A stretch of 7,130 bases of DNA from Streptosporangiaceae bacterium (GTDB lineage Bacteria > Actinomycetota > Actinomycetes > Streptosporangiales > Streptosporangiaceae), in NCBI GenBank assembly GCA_030045295.1, contig JASIGD010000441.1, positions 1 through 7,130 of the forward strand. Reading direction: 5' to 3'. Below, piece after piece: positions 1 to 6,949 of the stretch (position 1 is the stretch's first letter; the number at the start of each line of letters is the position of its first letter). Under the pieces are notes generated by a model. That model made no database searches. It saw nothing but the letters and a program-made list of their open reading frames with translations, and was not told where the DNA came from. The position numbers and the translations under genes are program-made.

Positions 1-2118
1 CGGGAGGGCGTGCGCCTGGTGACCTTGACCGGCCCGGGAGGGGTCGGGAAGAGCCGGCTCGCGGTCGAGGTCGCGGACCGGCTCCGTGCGAGCTTCGCTG
101 ACGGTGCGCGCTTCGTTGATCTCGCTTCGGTCCGTGCCGCCGAGCTGGTCGCGGCCGTGATCGCCGCTGGGCTGGGGCTGAGCACGTCGGGCGCCAGGCT
201 GATCGGCGATGTGAAGTCGTATCTGCGCGGCCGCCAGCTGTTGCTGGTGCTCGATAACTTCGAGCAGGTGACCGAGGCGGCTCCGCTGGTGGCAGATCTC
301 TTGCGCGCCGCGCCTGCGGTGGTGGCGCCGGTGACCAGCCGGACAGTGCTCAAGATCCGCGGCGAGCATGAGTTTGCTGTGCCGGCGCTGCCGGTTCCGC
401 AGGCAAGGGCCGGAGGGGACACTGCAGGCTTGCTGCAGTGCGCCTCGGTCGGCCTGTTCGTGGAGCGGGCACGCGCCGCGGCCCCAGGATTCGAGCTGAC
501 CAGCGAGAACGCCGAAGCTGTGGCCGAGATCTGCCGCCGGCTGGACGGGCTGCCGCTGGCTATCGAACTGGCCGCCGCCAGGGTGAAGCTGCTGCCCCCG
601 CAGATGCTGCTTTCGCGGCTGGGCCACAGGTTCAGTTTGCTGACCGGCGGAGCGCGCGACCTGCCGGAGCGGCAGCGGACGCTCAGGAGCACCCTGGATT
701 GGAGTTTCGGCCTGCTGTCTGCTGGCGAGCAGGCGCTGTTCGCCCGGCTCGGGGTGTTCGCGGGCACGTTCAGCCTGTCCGCCGTGGAGGCGGTCGGCGG
801 CGAGGCCGACGCCGTCCCCCGGGCGGATCTGGACCGTGGCGGGCAGGTGATGGACACGCTGGGCTCGCTGGTGGACAACAGCCTGGTACAGGCGGAGACT
901 CGCAGCGCTGAGCCGCGCTTTAGGCTCCTTGAGACCATCCGGGAGTACGCCCTGGAACGTCTGCGCGAGGGCGCCGGCTGGCGGCAGGCACACGACCGGC
1001 ACGCCGCTTACTTTCTCGCGCTGGCCGAGCCGACAGCGGCCGAGCTGCAGGGCCGCGGGCAGCTGGGGTGGCTGGACCGGCTAGAGACCGAGCACGACAA
1101 TCTGTGGGCCGCGATGTCCTGGCTCGTGGACCAGGATCAGCTCAAGCCGGCGGTGGATTTGTTCTGGGTCACGTGGCGGTTCTGGTGGCTCCACGGCCAC
1201 CCCGCGGAGCTGGCCGGCCTGGGAGAGAAAATCGCGGCCGGGAGCGGGCGCCTTCCGCCGTACCAGCGTGCCGTGGCGCTCACCGGAACCGGCTTCATCT
1301 TCATGGCGAACGGGGACCAGGCCAGGGCACAGGCCCTTTTCGAGCAGAGCTTGCCGTTGTACCCGCAGGTGAGGGAAAAGCGGGGCGTGGCGCTGAAAGC
1401 GACCGTCTTGAGCGTCCTGGGCCACCTTTCAGCACTGCGTCACGATTTCGTCGCAGCCAGCGAGTTGCTCGATCAGAGCCGGGCAGCGCTCAAGGAGGTG
1501 GGCCAGGACGAACTCTCCATTTACGAGCGCCTTCAGCACCTGCTGACCACCGCCTTGGCGTCCAACTACCTCGGTCAGATCCGGCTCAGCCAGAGGAAAC
1601 ACGACCAGGCAACGCGGCTCTTCGGGGAGGGCTTGAGCGCAGCCCGCCGTGCGCAAGACCGGATCACCATCTTGGTCTCGCTCTACGACCTGGCGCTCAG
1701 CAGCCAGGCACGCGGCGATCTGGGCGGCGCGGCAGGACTTCTGAAGGAAGGGTTGTCGCTGGCGGCCGAGGCCCGGGACGACACAAGCGCCGCGTACTAC
1801 CTTGAGGAGCTGGCGGCGGTCGCCCGGCAGCAGGACAACCTGCAGCGGGCCGTACGCCTGCTGACAGCCGCACGCTCGCTCCTAGAATCCAGGGGCAGCG
1901 GCTGGCTGCACGCATACGTGCCACGTGCCCCGAACGACGATAATGTCCTGGACACGTTGCGCTCCGCCATGGGCAACGCGGCATTCGACGAGGCCCGGGC
2001 GTGGGGACGGTCCGCCGGAGACAGGCGCGCAGTGGAATTCGCGCTGGAGGAACCACGACCCCTCCTGCCCACGCCACAGGACCCGCCGGGAGCCAGCGAC
2101 GTCGGCGTCCCCAGTTAG
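1..2118 (+). CDS. STAND-family regulator, NB-ARC-like ATPase with TPR-type repeats (5' end outside window)
   Basis: This is a 5'-truncated gene. The frame is open to base 1 (R-E-G precedes the GTG at 10), so that GTG is probably an internal Val. Numbering from it, a Walker A motif GPGGVGKS lies at residues 8-15, the Walker B LVLDNFEQ at 79-86 (D82), and the GLPLAIELAAAR motif of NB-ARC/STAND ATPases at 180-191. A winged-helix-like segment follows (about 205-265), then FRLLETIREYALERL near 305-320, then Ala/Leu-rich helical repeats resembling TPRs from about 330 to 660. Such proteins are cytoplasmic signal-dependent transcriptional switches: ATP-driven oligomerisation exposes a DNA-binding or output domain. 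Many relatives end in a LuxR helix-turn-helix, but this one stops after a short Pro-rich tail. Its output domain must therefore be N-terminal and off the window; a SARP/BTAD, winged-helix or cyclase-type domain would all fit. Family assignment is firm; target and effector are unknown. It converges on the LuxR gene to its right. Confidence 0.9.
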   Translation, partial: REGVRLVTLTGPGGVGKSRLAVEVADRLRASFADGARFVDLASVRAAELVAAVIAAGLGLSTSGARLIGDVKSYLRGRQLLLVLDNFEQVTEAAPLVADLLRAAPAVVAPVTSRTVLKIRGEHEFAVPALPVPQARAGGDTAGLLQCASVGLFVERARAAAPGFELTSENAEAVAEICRRLDGLPLAIELAAARVKLLPPQMLLSRLGHRFSLLTGGARDLPERQRTLRSTLDWSFGLLSAGEQALFARLGVFAGTFSLSAVEAVGGEADAVPRADLDRGGQVMDTLGSLVDNSLVQAETRSAEPRFRLLETIREYALERLREGAGWRQAHDRHAAYFLALAEPTAAELQGRGQLGWLDRLETEHDNLWAAMSWLVDQDQLKPAVDLFWVTWRFWWLHGHPAELAGLGEKIAAGSGRLPPYQRAVALTGTGFIFMANGDQARAQALFEQSLPLYPQVREKRGVALKATVLSVLGHLSALRHDFVAASELLDQSRAALKEVGQDELSIYERLQHLLTTALASNYLGQIRLSQRKHDQATRLFGEGLSAARRAQDRITILVSLYDLALSSQARGDLGGAAGLLKEGLSLAAEARDDTSAAYYLEELAAVARQQDNLQRAVRLLTAARSLLESRGSGWLHAYVPRAPNDDNVLDTLRSAMGNAAFDEARAWGRSAGDRRAVEFALEEPRPLLPTPQDPPGASDVGVPS

Positions 2119-2123
2119 TACGC

Positions 2124-2141
2124 GGTCCAGGACACGGGACC
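2124..2141. terminator. Short inverted repeat after the STAND gene, possible terminator
   Basis: GGTCC at 2124-2128 and GGACC at 2137-2141 form a 5-bp stem with an 8-nt loop, six bases after the TAG of the left gene. There is no T-tract and the stem is short, so this is at best a weak, non-canonical terminator of the kind common in high-GC Actinobacteria. The position is what makes it worth noting. Confidence 0.2.
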
Positions 2142-2179
2142 TAGGAAGGTGCGCGCCGATTTCTGAGGCAATGATCAGC

Positions 2180-2197
2180 AGCCGCTGCGGTGCGGCT
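2180..2197. terminator. GC-rich hairpin in the convergent gap, possible bidirectional terminator
   Basis: AGCCGC at 2180-2185 pairs with GCGGCT at 2192-2197 around a 6-nt loop. It lies between the stop codons of two convergent genes (TAG ending at 2118 on +, TAG at 2244-2242 on -), where a shared terminator is expected. No run of T follows on either strand, so the call rests on position and a perfect six-base GC-rich stem only. Confidence 0.3.
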
Positions 2198-2241
2198 CCT
2201 CGGAGTCACCGGACCTGCCGGGCGTTCGTTGAGGTCAACGG

Positions 2242-5013
2242 CTAGCCGCGATTCGCGCCTTGGCGCTCTGGGGGCTGGGATGTGAGCGCGTCGCGCAGCG
2301 CCGCCCGGGACGTGATGCCGAGCTTCGGAAAGATCTGGTACAGGTGGGCTCCGACGGTCCGATGCGACATGAAAAGCCGCTGGCCGATCTCCTTATTGGT
2401 CAGCCCGGCGGCGGCCAGCATCGCGATCTCGCGTTCCTGCGGCGTGAGCAAGTCGCGGTCCCGCTGCTCGGCCCGGGTCTGGGTTTGCCCGGTTGCCCGG
2501 AGCTCGCTGGCGGCCCGGCTGGCCCACGGCCTAGCACCGAGACGCTCGAAGGTCTCCAGAGCAGCAGCCAGATGCGGCCGCGATTCCTTCGTGGCCCGGG
2601 CCCGTCGCAGCCGTTCGCCGTAAAGGAGCTGCACCCGGGCCAGGTCGAACGGAAAGCGATCACCACCGGGGACCGCGAGTGCTTCCTCGAACAGCCCGAG
2701 TGCGCCCTGGTCTGGCGCGGCGATCGCCTCCGACCCTCCGACCAGCAGGGCCAGCCGGGGCGAGATGGCGGCGACGCCGGAGTCGCGCATGGCGGTGACA
2801 TGGGCGGCTGCCTCGGTGCGGCGGCCAGTGCGGACGGCGGCCTCGACCAGGTCCATGAGCACCCACAGGGCGAGCGGGACGTATGAGGCCAGGACACCCG
2901 GCGGGCTGATCGCCGCTGCATGTTGGTAGGCGTCCTCGAAATCACTTCGCCCCAGTGCGGCAAGCGTGCTCACCTGGTGGGCGGCGGCCTCGGCCTGACC
3001 GGCTCCTCTGGGCGCGGCCCACAGGGTCATCTCGCCGGCTAGCGCCTGGGCCGTGTCCCAGTCACCGCGCGCGGCGGCGAGTACCGCCCTGCGGTGGCGA
3101 GCAGTCCACGCCAGCAGCGGGTAGGGGATGGTCTGGCACAGCTCGAGGCCCTCGTCGGCCGCCTGCTGAGCTTCGTCCCACCTGCCAGCCATAAAGTCGC
3201 CAAGGCACAAGTTGGTCAGCGCGTTGATGGCCGAGGCGACGTCGCCGCCGACCCGGCCGTCGCGGACCACCCGCAGCAACGGTTCCCGGCACTCGGCCAG
3301 CCGGTCGGTGAAGACAGCCGCGGCGCTGATTATCAGGATGCGCCAGTGATCTACCTTGTCGCGCAGATCACTAATGGCGTTATCCACCTCGGCGAGGACC
3401 GACGCGGTCGTCCGGGCCGGGTCGGCGATGGTCTGGCGGAGCAAGGACAGGTCAGCCGGGAGGTGCGGGCCGAGGCGGCCGGCCGCCGCGTCGAAAGACG
3501 GCCACAGCTCGGCTCGCCCGCCTTGATAGCACACCAGAAAGAGCGCGTGCAGGGCCTGGATGATGGTGTCGTCGCTGGCGTCATACGGCCCGGCCTTAGC
3601 CTCGATCGCGCCGACGAGCAGCCGGCGGGCGGTGTCGACATGGCCATCCGCGTTCAGCAGGAGGTGCGCGGCCGCCAACGCAGCAGGCAGCGACCCGCTT
3701 AGTTCCGGGTCGGCGCTGCGGGCGGCAGCGAGCAACTGCGGGACGTTGCCGGCTTCTCCGGTCGCCCTGGCTCCGAGGTAGGCGGCCTGGGCGAGCCGCC
3801 TGCTCCGGCTGGTGCCACTCTGGCTTAGCTCGGCGGCGCGCAGCAGTGCGTCTACTGCGCCCGTGGCATCGCCGCGCCGCATGAGCCGTTGCGCTACCTG
3901 CTCGAGCAGGACCGCTGTCTCCTCATCGGGCCCGAGCGCCGCCTCGGCCAGGTGCCATGCCTGCCGTTCAGGCTGATGCGCCAGCTGGGCGGCCAGCGCC
4001 CGGCGGGCCCGGCGGCGGTCGCTGCTCGTCGACAGCTCAACGATCGCGGACCGGATCAGCGGATGGCGGAAGACCACCCGGCCGGAGCGATCATCGACGC
4101 GCACGAGCCCTGCCTGCTCCGCGGGGGCGAGGTCTTCGATCTGTTGCTGTCCGGCGGCTGCCTGCAGGACGCGAAGGTCTCCGGTGCCGTCCAGCGCCGC
4201 GAGCAGGAGCAGCCAGCGGGCCGGTCCGGGAAGATCCAAGGCCCTGGATGAGAACAGGGCCTGCAGGCGCCGGGTCAGCGGCAGGACGACGGGCAGCGCC
4301 TCGGCCGCGGCACGCTGCGCGCCGCTCAGCGACGCCGGCAACTCCAGCAGGGCGAGCGGGTTCCCTTGAGCCTCAGCCACTACCCGCTGGCGAACCCGCG
4401 GCGCTAGCTCCGGGAAGCGGGAACTGAGCAGGCCGCTCGCCGCCTCCTCATCCAGCGGCCCAAGCTCGTGCTGCGGCAGGCCGGCCCGCTCGAAGAAGCT
4501 CTCTTGTCCCGTCCGGCACGCAGCCAGGAAACCGACGCGACTGCCGTCCAGGCGGCGAGCCACGAACCCGAGCACCCCGGCGCTGGCCCGGTCCAGCCAG
4601 GGCAGATCATCGATGATCACGAGCACCGGGCTGGCCGCGGCCGCTTGCCGCAGCACCGTCAGTGTCGCGGTGGACAGCAGCAGCCGATCCGGCGGCGGAC
4701 CCTCACCGTAACCCAGGGCGATGTTCAGCGCGTCCCGGTGCGCGGCGCTGAGCTGCCCGAACTCATCGAGCAAGGGAAGCAGGGCCTGATGCAGCCCGGA
4801 AAAGGCCAAATCGGCCTCGAACTCCGCCCCGGCGGCACGCAGCACCAAGATGCCAGCCTCGGCTGCTGCGTCGGCCGCCGCGTCCAGCAGGGCCGTCTTA
4901 CCAGCGCCTGGCTCCCCGAAAAGCAGCAGCGCCTCCCCGCGAGTCCTGGCCCGCCCGAAAAACGCGCTCATCAGCGCGAGTTCGCCGCTACGCCCGACCA
5001 GAACCTCTGCCAC
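2242..5013 (-). CDS. LuxR-family (LAL-type) transcriptional regulator with N-terminal AAA/STAND ATPase
   Basis: A complete 923-residue protein, within the usual 850-1000 range for large ATP-binding LuxR (LAL/MalT-like) regulators. It opens with the typical MAEVLVGRSGEL. Walker A GEPGAGKT is at 33-40 and Walker B VLVIIDDLPWLD at 130-141 (D135/D136). AQGNPLALLELP at 215-226 matches the conserved NPLAL segment. Residues from about 330 to 840 are Ala/Leu-rich helical repeats (TPR-like), probably the sensor and oligomerisation part. The C-terminus, about 855-912, is a LuxR/GerE helix-turn-helix (LTPQEREIAMLAAAGLTNKE, then a recognition helix around SHRTVGAHLYQIFPKLGI). The GTG at 5013 is the only in-frame ATG or GTG downstream of a TGA at 5097-5095, although its Shine-Dalgarno is poor. 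Family members activate transcription in the cytoplasm when ATP and a small inducer bind. The gene diverges from the oxygenase gene, so that operon is a natural candidate target, but this is inferred from position only. Confidence 0.95.
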   Translation of the reverse strand: MAEVLVGRSGELALMSAFFGRARTRGEALLLFGEPGAGKTALLDAAADAAAEAGILVLRAAGAEFEADLAFSGLHQALLPLLDEFGQLSAAHRDALNIALGYGEGPPPDRLLLSTATLTVLRQAAAASPVLVIIDDLPWLDRASAGVLGFVARRLDGSRVGFLAACRTGQESFFERAGLPQHELGPLDEEAASGLLSSRFPELAPRVRQRVVAEAQGNPLALLELPASLSGAQRAAAEALPVVLPLTRRLQALFSSRALDLPGPARWLLLLAALDGTGDLRVLQAAAGQQQIEDLAPAEQAGLVRVDDRSGRVVFRHPLIRSAIVELSTSSDRRRARRALAAQLAHQPERQAWHLAEAALGPDEETAVLLEQVAQRLMRRGDATGAVDALLRAAELSQSGTSRSRRLAQAAYLGARATGEAGNVPQLLAAARSADPELSGSLPAALAAAHLLLNADGHVDTARRLLVGAIEAKAGPYDASDDTIIQALHALFLVCYQGGRAELWPSFDAAAGRLGPHLPADLSLLRQTIADPARTTASVLAEVDNAISDLRDKVDHWRILIISAAAVFTDRLAECREPLLRVVRDGRVGGDVASAINALTNLCLGDFMAGRWDEAQQAADEGLELCQTIPYPLLAWTARHRRAVLAAARGDWDTAQALAGEMTLWAAPRGAGQAEAAAHQVSTLAALGRSDFEDAYQHAAAISPPGVLASYVPLALWVLMDLVEAAVRTGRRTEAAAHVTAMRDSGVAAISPRLALLVGGSEAIAAPDQGALGLFEEALAVPGGDRFPFDLARVQLLYGERLRRARATKESRPHLAAALETFERLGARPWASRAASELRATGQTQTRAEQRDRDLLTPQEREIAMLAAAGLTNKEIGQRLFMSHRTVGAHLYQIFPKLGITSRAALRDALTSQPPERQGANRG

Positions 5014-5107
5014 GCCCGCCAGCCCAGAACATAGACAGATCCCTGCCTGGCACGATACGCCCGTCGCTCTACACGCGCGAGTACACGCCGGTGATCAGCG
5101 GGCCGCA

Positions 5108-5153
5108 GGTGCCCGGGCACCGCCCGGGCGTCCGCCGACCGCGCCGCGGGCGC
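5108..5153. repeat. Cluster of three GC palindromes
   Basis: GGTGCCCGGGCACC at 5108-5121 is a perfect 14-bp palindrome. It shares one base with CGCCCGGGCG at 5121-5130, a perfect 10-bp palindrome. A third dyad, GCGCC-GCG-GGCGC, lies at 5141-5153. Loopless palindromes are more like protein-binding sites than RNA hairpins. They sit 95-140 bp upstream of the LuxR-gene start. In such GC-rich DNA short GC palindromes also arise by chance; the 14-mer is the least likely of the three to be chance. Confidence 0.4.
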
Positions 5154-5156
5154 ACT

Positions 5157-5211
5157 GGTCATCTGACTGCGGGTCATCGCCGGGCTTGGGGCCAGGCCGA
5201 GTCATTTGACC
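5157..5211. promoter_or_regulatory. Repeated operator-like dyad GTCATYTGAC (two copies plus a half site)
   Basis: GTCATCTGAC at 5158-5167 and GTCATTTGAC at 5201-5210 are each dyads of GTCA and TGAC separated by two bases. With flanks, the first reads GGTCATCTGACT (5157-5168) and the reverse complement of the second (5211-5200) reads GGTCAAATGACT: ten of twelve positions match and the differences are central. The copies are 43 bp apart start to start, about four helical turns. A further GGTCATC at 5172-5178 repeats the left half 15 bp after the first. This arrangement suits cooperative binding of a dimeric regulator between the divergent genes. The bound protein is not identified; the adjacent LuxR regulator is one candidate. 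Confidence 0.45.
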
Positions 5212-5318
5212 GATCCCCTAGGTGCGCCGGCCAGGTGATGATCGCAGCAGAGCAGATCCCAGGGAGCCAGATGGGCACGTGGTCGCGGTGAGCAGCTCAT
5301 CAGTGCGGCACGGTCGCC

Positions 5319-5396
5319 GCGGGAAGATGGTGGCCGGGTCTTCCCCGCTGCCATCGATCACCGCCCCGGCGGCCAGGCCGCCGTCTTCCCGCTGCC
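5319..5396 (+). repeat. Inverted and direct repeats upstream of the oxygenase, possible leader structure
   Basis: GCGGGAAGA (5319-5327) is complementary to TCTTCCCGC at 5384-5392 and, with one extra C, to TCTTCCCCGC at 5339-5348. The two right arms belong to a direct repeat, GTCTTCCCCGCTGCC (5338-5352) and GTCTTCCCGCTGCC (5383-5396), differing by one base. Between them is CGGCGGCC-A-GGCCGCCG at 5367-5383, a perfect 17-bp dyad with a central A. If transcribed, the first arm could pair with either right arm, giving two exclusive folds about 100 bases ahead of the oxygenase start. Whether transcription begins upstream of 5319 is not known. Confidence 0.35.
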
Positions 5397-5480
5397 CACA
5401 TCCGGCGTTGAGGCACGGTAGGCGGGATCTGTGCCCGGCAGGTCCGCCTGAACGGGATGCCAGCTGGCGTCCGCTGACCC

Positions 5481-5487
5481 GAAGGGA
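5481..5487 (+). promoter_or_regulatory. Ribosome binding site of the oxygenase gene
   Basis: GAAGGGA ends seven bases before the ATG at 5495. It is the only good Shine-Dalgarno match near any candidate start of this frame and decides the start against the upstream GTG at 5222. Confidence 0.75.
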
Positions 5488-5494
5488 ACTGGCG

Positions 5495-6880
5495 ATGCCT
5501 GATCAGAATCGCTTCCTGCACGGCCCGTTTGCCCCTGTTGAGGATGAGATCACGGTTTTCGACCTGCCCGTGACTGGCAGCGTGCCGTCCGAGCTGTCCG
5601 GCCGCTATTTGCGCAACGGGCCTAACCCGCTGGGGCTGGAGGATCCCGGTTACCGGTTCTGGGAGGGGCACTGGTTCCTAGGCCCGGGCATGGTGCACGG
5701 CGTGCGGCTGCGCGACGGGAAGGCCGAGTGGTACCGCAACCGCTGGGTCCGTTCCCGGCTGCTGGCCGAGGCGCTGGGCGAGAAATGGCCGGCCGGGCCG
5801 GTGCACGCCGACATGGACTTCGCCGCCAACACCCACATCATCGCCCACGCCGGGCGCTTGCTGGCCACGGTGGAGGCCGGTCCCCTGCCCTACCAGCTGT
5901 CCGGTGAGCTGGACACCCTCGGGCCGTGCGACTTCGGCGGGACGCTGCCCGGCGGCTTCGCTGCGCACACCAAGCTCGACCGGCGCACCGGGGAGCTGCA
6001 CGCCATCGCCTACTTCTGGGCCTGGGACTACGTCCAGCACGTCGTCATCGGCACCGACGGTCACGTAAGCCGGAGCACCGACATCCCTGCCCCCGGCGGG
6101 CCGATGATGCACGACTTCGCGCTCACCGCCACCTACGTGGTGCTGCTGGACCTGCCGGTCACCTTCAGCATGGACGCGGTATCGGCCGGGCTGAAGCTGC
6201 CCTACACCTGGAACCCGGCGCACCAGGCGCGGGTCGGCCTGCTACCCCGCGACAACCCCGCAGCCGGCATCCGCTGGTTCGAGGTAGACCCCTGCTGGGT
6301 CTTCCACACCCTCAACGCCTACGACGACGACGGCCGGGTCGTGGCCGACCTAGTCCGCTACGACGGCGCCTACGACGTCTCCGCGCTCTCGGGGCACGGA
6401 CCCCTGACGCTGGACCGTTGGATCATCGACCCGGCCGCCGGGAGAGTCACCCAGCAGCGCCTTGATGACCGCCCCCAGGAATTCCCCCGCGTCGATGACC
6501 GGGCCATCTCCCGGCCGCACCGCTACGGCTACAGCGCCGTCATCGGCGCCGTCAGCCAGGCCACCATCTCGCCCGGCGGCGACTTCGCCGACCAAGCGTT
6601 CACCAACGCCCTGCTCAAACACGACCTGGCCGCAGGCACCGTCCAGGCGCACCAGTTCGGCAACGACGCCACCGCCGGCGAGGCGGTCTTCGCCCCCACC
6701 TCGCCCGACGCCACCGAGGACGACGGCTACGTCATGGCCTTCGTCCACAACCCCGACCGTGGCGCCGCCGACCTAGTCCTCCTCGCCGCACAAGACTTCA
6801 CCAGCCAGCCAGTCGCACGCGTCCACCTGCCAGCCCGGATTCCCCTCGGCTTCCACGGCAGCTGGATCCCCGACCAGTAG
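5495..6880 (+). CDS. Carotenoid/stilbene cleavage oxygenase (RPE65 family, non-haem iron)
   Basis: A complete 461-residue protein, a normal size for bacterial members. These enzymes use Fe(II) held by four histidines to split an alkene C=C bond with O2 into two carbonyl products. All four ligands are visible in the expected motifs: H158 (GGFAAHTK), H206 (MMHDFAL), H271 (WVFHTLNAYDD) and H454 (GFHGSW, seven residues from the end). The second-shell glutamates are E127 (ATVEAG), E329 (QEFPRVDD) and E408 (TEDDGYV). The N-terminal SGRYLRNGPNP and GMVHGVRL are also typical. The start is set by GAAGGGA seven bases upstream. No signal peptide is seen, so it should be cytoplasmic or membrane-peripheral. 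Val126 stands where lignostilbene dioxygenases carry a catalytic lysine, which favours an apocarotenoid-type or other substrate; no carotenoid genes are in view to test this. DUF302 follows after 104 bp on the same strand, probably in one operon, and the LuxR regulator diverges. Confidence 0.95.
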   Translation: MPDQNRFLHGPFAPVEDEITVFDLPVTGSVPSELSGRYLRNGPNPLGLEDPGYRFWEGHWFLGPGMVHGVRLRDGKAEWYRNRWVRSRLLAEALGEKWPAGPVHADMDFAANTHIIAHAGRLLATVEAGPLPYQLSGELDTLGPCDFGGTLPGGFAAHTKLDRRTGELHAIAYFWAWDYVQHVVIGTDGHVSRSTDIPAPGGPMMHDFALTATYVVLLDLPVTFSMDAVSAGLKLPYTWNPAHQARVGLLPRDNPAAGIRWFEVDPCWVFHTLNAYDDDGRVVADLVRYDGAYDVSALSGHGPLTLDRWIIDPAAGRVTQQRLDDRPQEFPRVDDRAISRPHRYGYSAVIGAVSQATISPGGDFADQAFTNALLKHDLAAGTVQAHQFGNDATAGEAVFAPTSPDATEDDGYVMAFVHNPDRGAADLVLLAAQDFTSQPVARVHLPARIPLGFHGSWIPDQ

Positions 6881-6919
6881 ATCCCGCCGGATGCGCAGCT
6901 CTATCAGCACAGACACAGA

Positions 6920-6939
6920 CCCTCACGTGGAAAAGAGGG
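6920..6939 (+). promoter_or_regulatory. Small hairpin over the ribosome site of the mini-ORF
   Basis: CCCTC at 6920-6924 can pair with GAGGG at 6935-6939 across a 10-nt A-rich loop. GAGGG is the only Shine-Dalgarno-like run ahead of the ATG at 6950 (10 bases away), so folding would partly hide it. The stem is only five pairs; the effect, if any, would be modest. There is no T-tract to make it a terminator, which agrees with read-through from the oxygenase gene into DUF302. Confidence 0.25.
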
Positions 6940-6949
6940 CTCCCGCGCC

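Larger units (their letters stand above)
5014..5494. other. 481-bp divergent intergenic region, dyad-rich, no convincing gene
   Basis: This gap separates the 5' ends of the LuxR regulator (-) and the oxygenase (+). The oxygenase frame stays open upstream to 5222, but that stretch translates to Arg/Pro/Ser-rich sequence unlike any part of the family and has no good ribosome site, so it is treated as non-coding. No confident sigma-70 promoter was found. TTGACC at 5206-5211 could be a -35 for the + strand but lacks a -10 at the right distance. TATGTT at 5033-5028 (-) could be a -10 for the regulator but lacks a -35. The region does hold several perfect or near-perfect dyads, listed separately. 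Confidence 0.6.

Noticed and set aside
10..12. GTG at 10 as the true start of the left STAND gene
   Set aside because: The frame is open to the window edge, and family members have further sequence before the Walker A strand. A start four codons before LTLTGPGG would leave no room for the usual N-terminal part.
2196..2205. CTCC-TC-GGAG as a terminator stem
   Set aside because: A two-base loop is too tight to form a stable hairpin and the stem is only four pairs.
2260..3702. Long + strand open frames (2260-2886 and 3094-3702) opposite the LuxR gene
   Set aside because: They are antisense to a clear family member, have no recognisable motif, and are expected in high-GC DNA.
4468..5209. + strand open frames (4468-5034 and 4850-5209) running from within the LuxR gene into the intergenic region
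   Set aside because: They lie mostly antisense to the Walker ATPase domain, show no domain, and have an Arg/Pro/Ala-biased composition typical of spurious frames.
5206..5234. Sigma-70-type promoter with TTGACC as -35
   Set aside because: No -10-like hexamer lies 16-19 bases downstream (the sequence there is GC-rich, around GGCCAG). Only the -35-like half is present.
5222..5494. 91-codon upstream extension of the oxygenase frame from a GTG at 5222
   Set aside because: The translation is Arg/Pro/Ser-rich, unlike the family N-terminus. There is no good ribosome site at 5222, while GAAGGGA precedes the ATG at 5495 at an ideal distance.
5678..6748. Long - strand open frames (5678-6223 and 6350-6748) opposite the oxygenase
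   Set aside because: They mirror the codon pattern of the real gene, with Gly/Val-rich low-information translations. No start signal or family match was seen.
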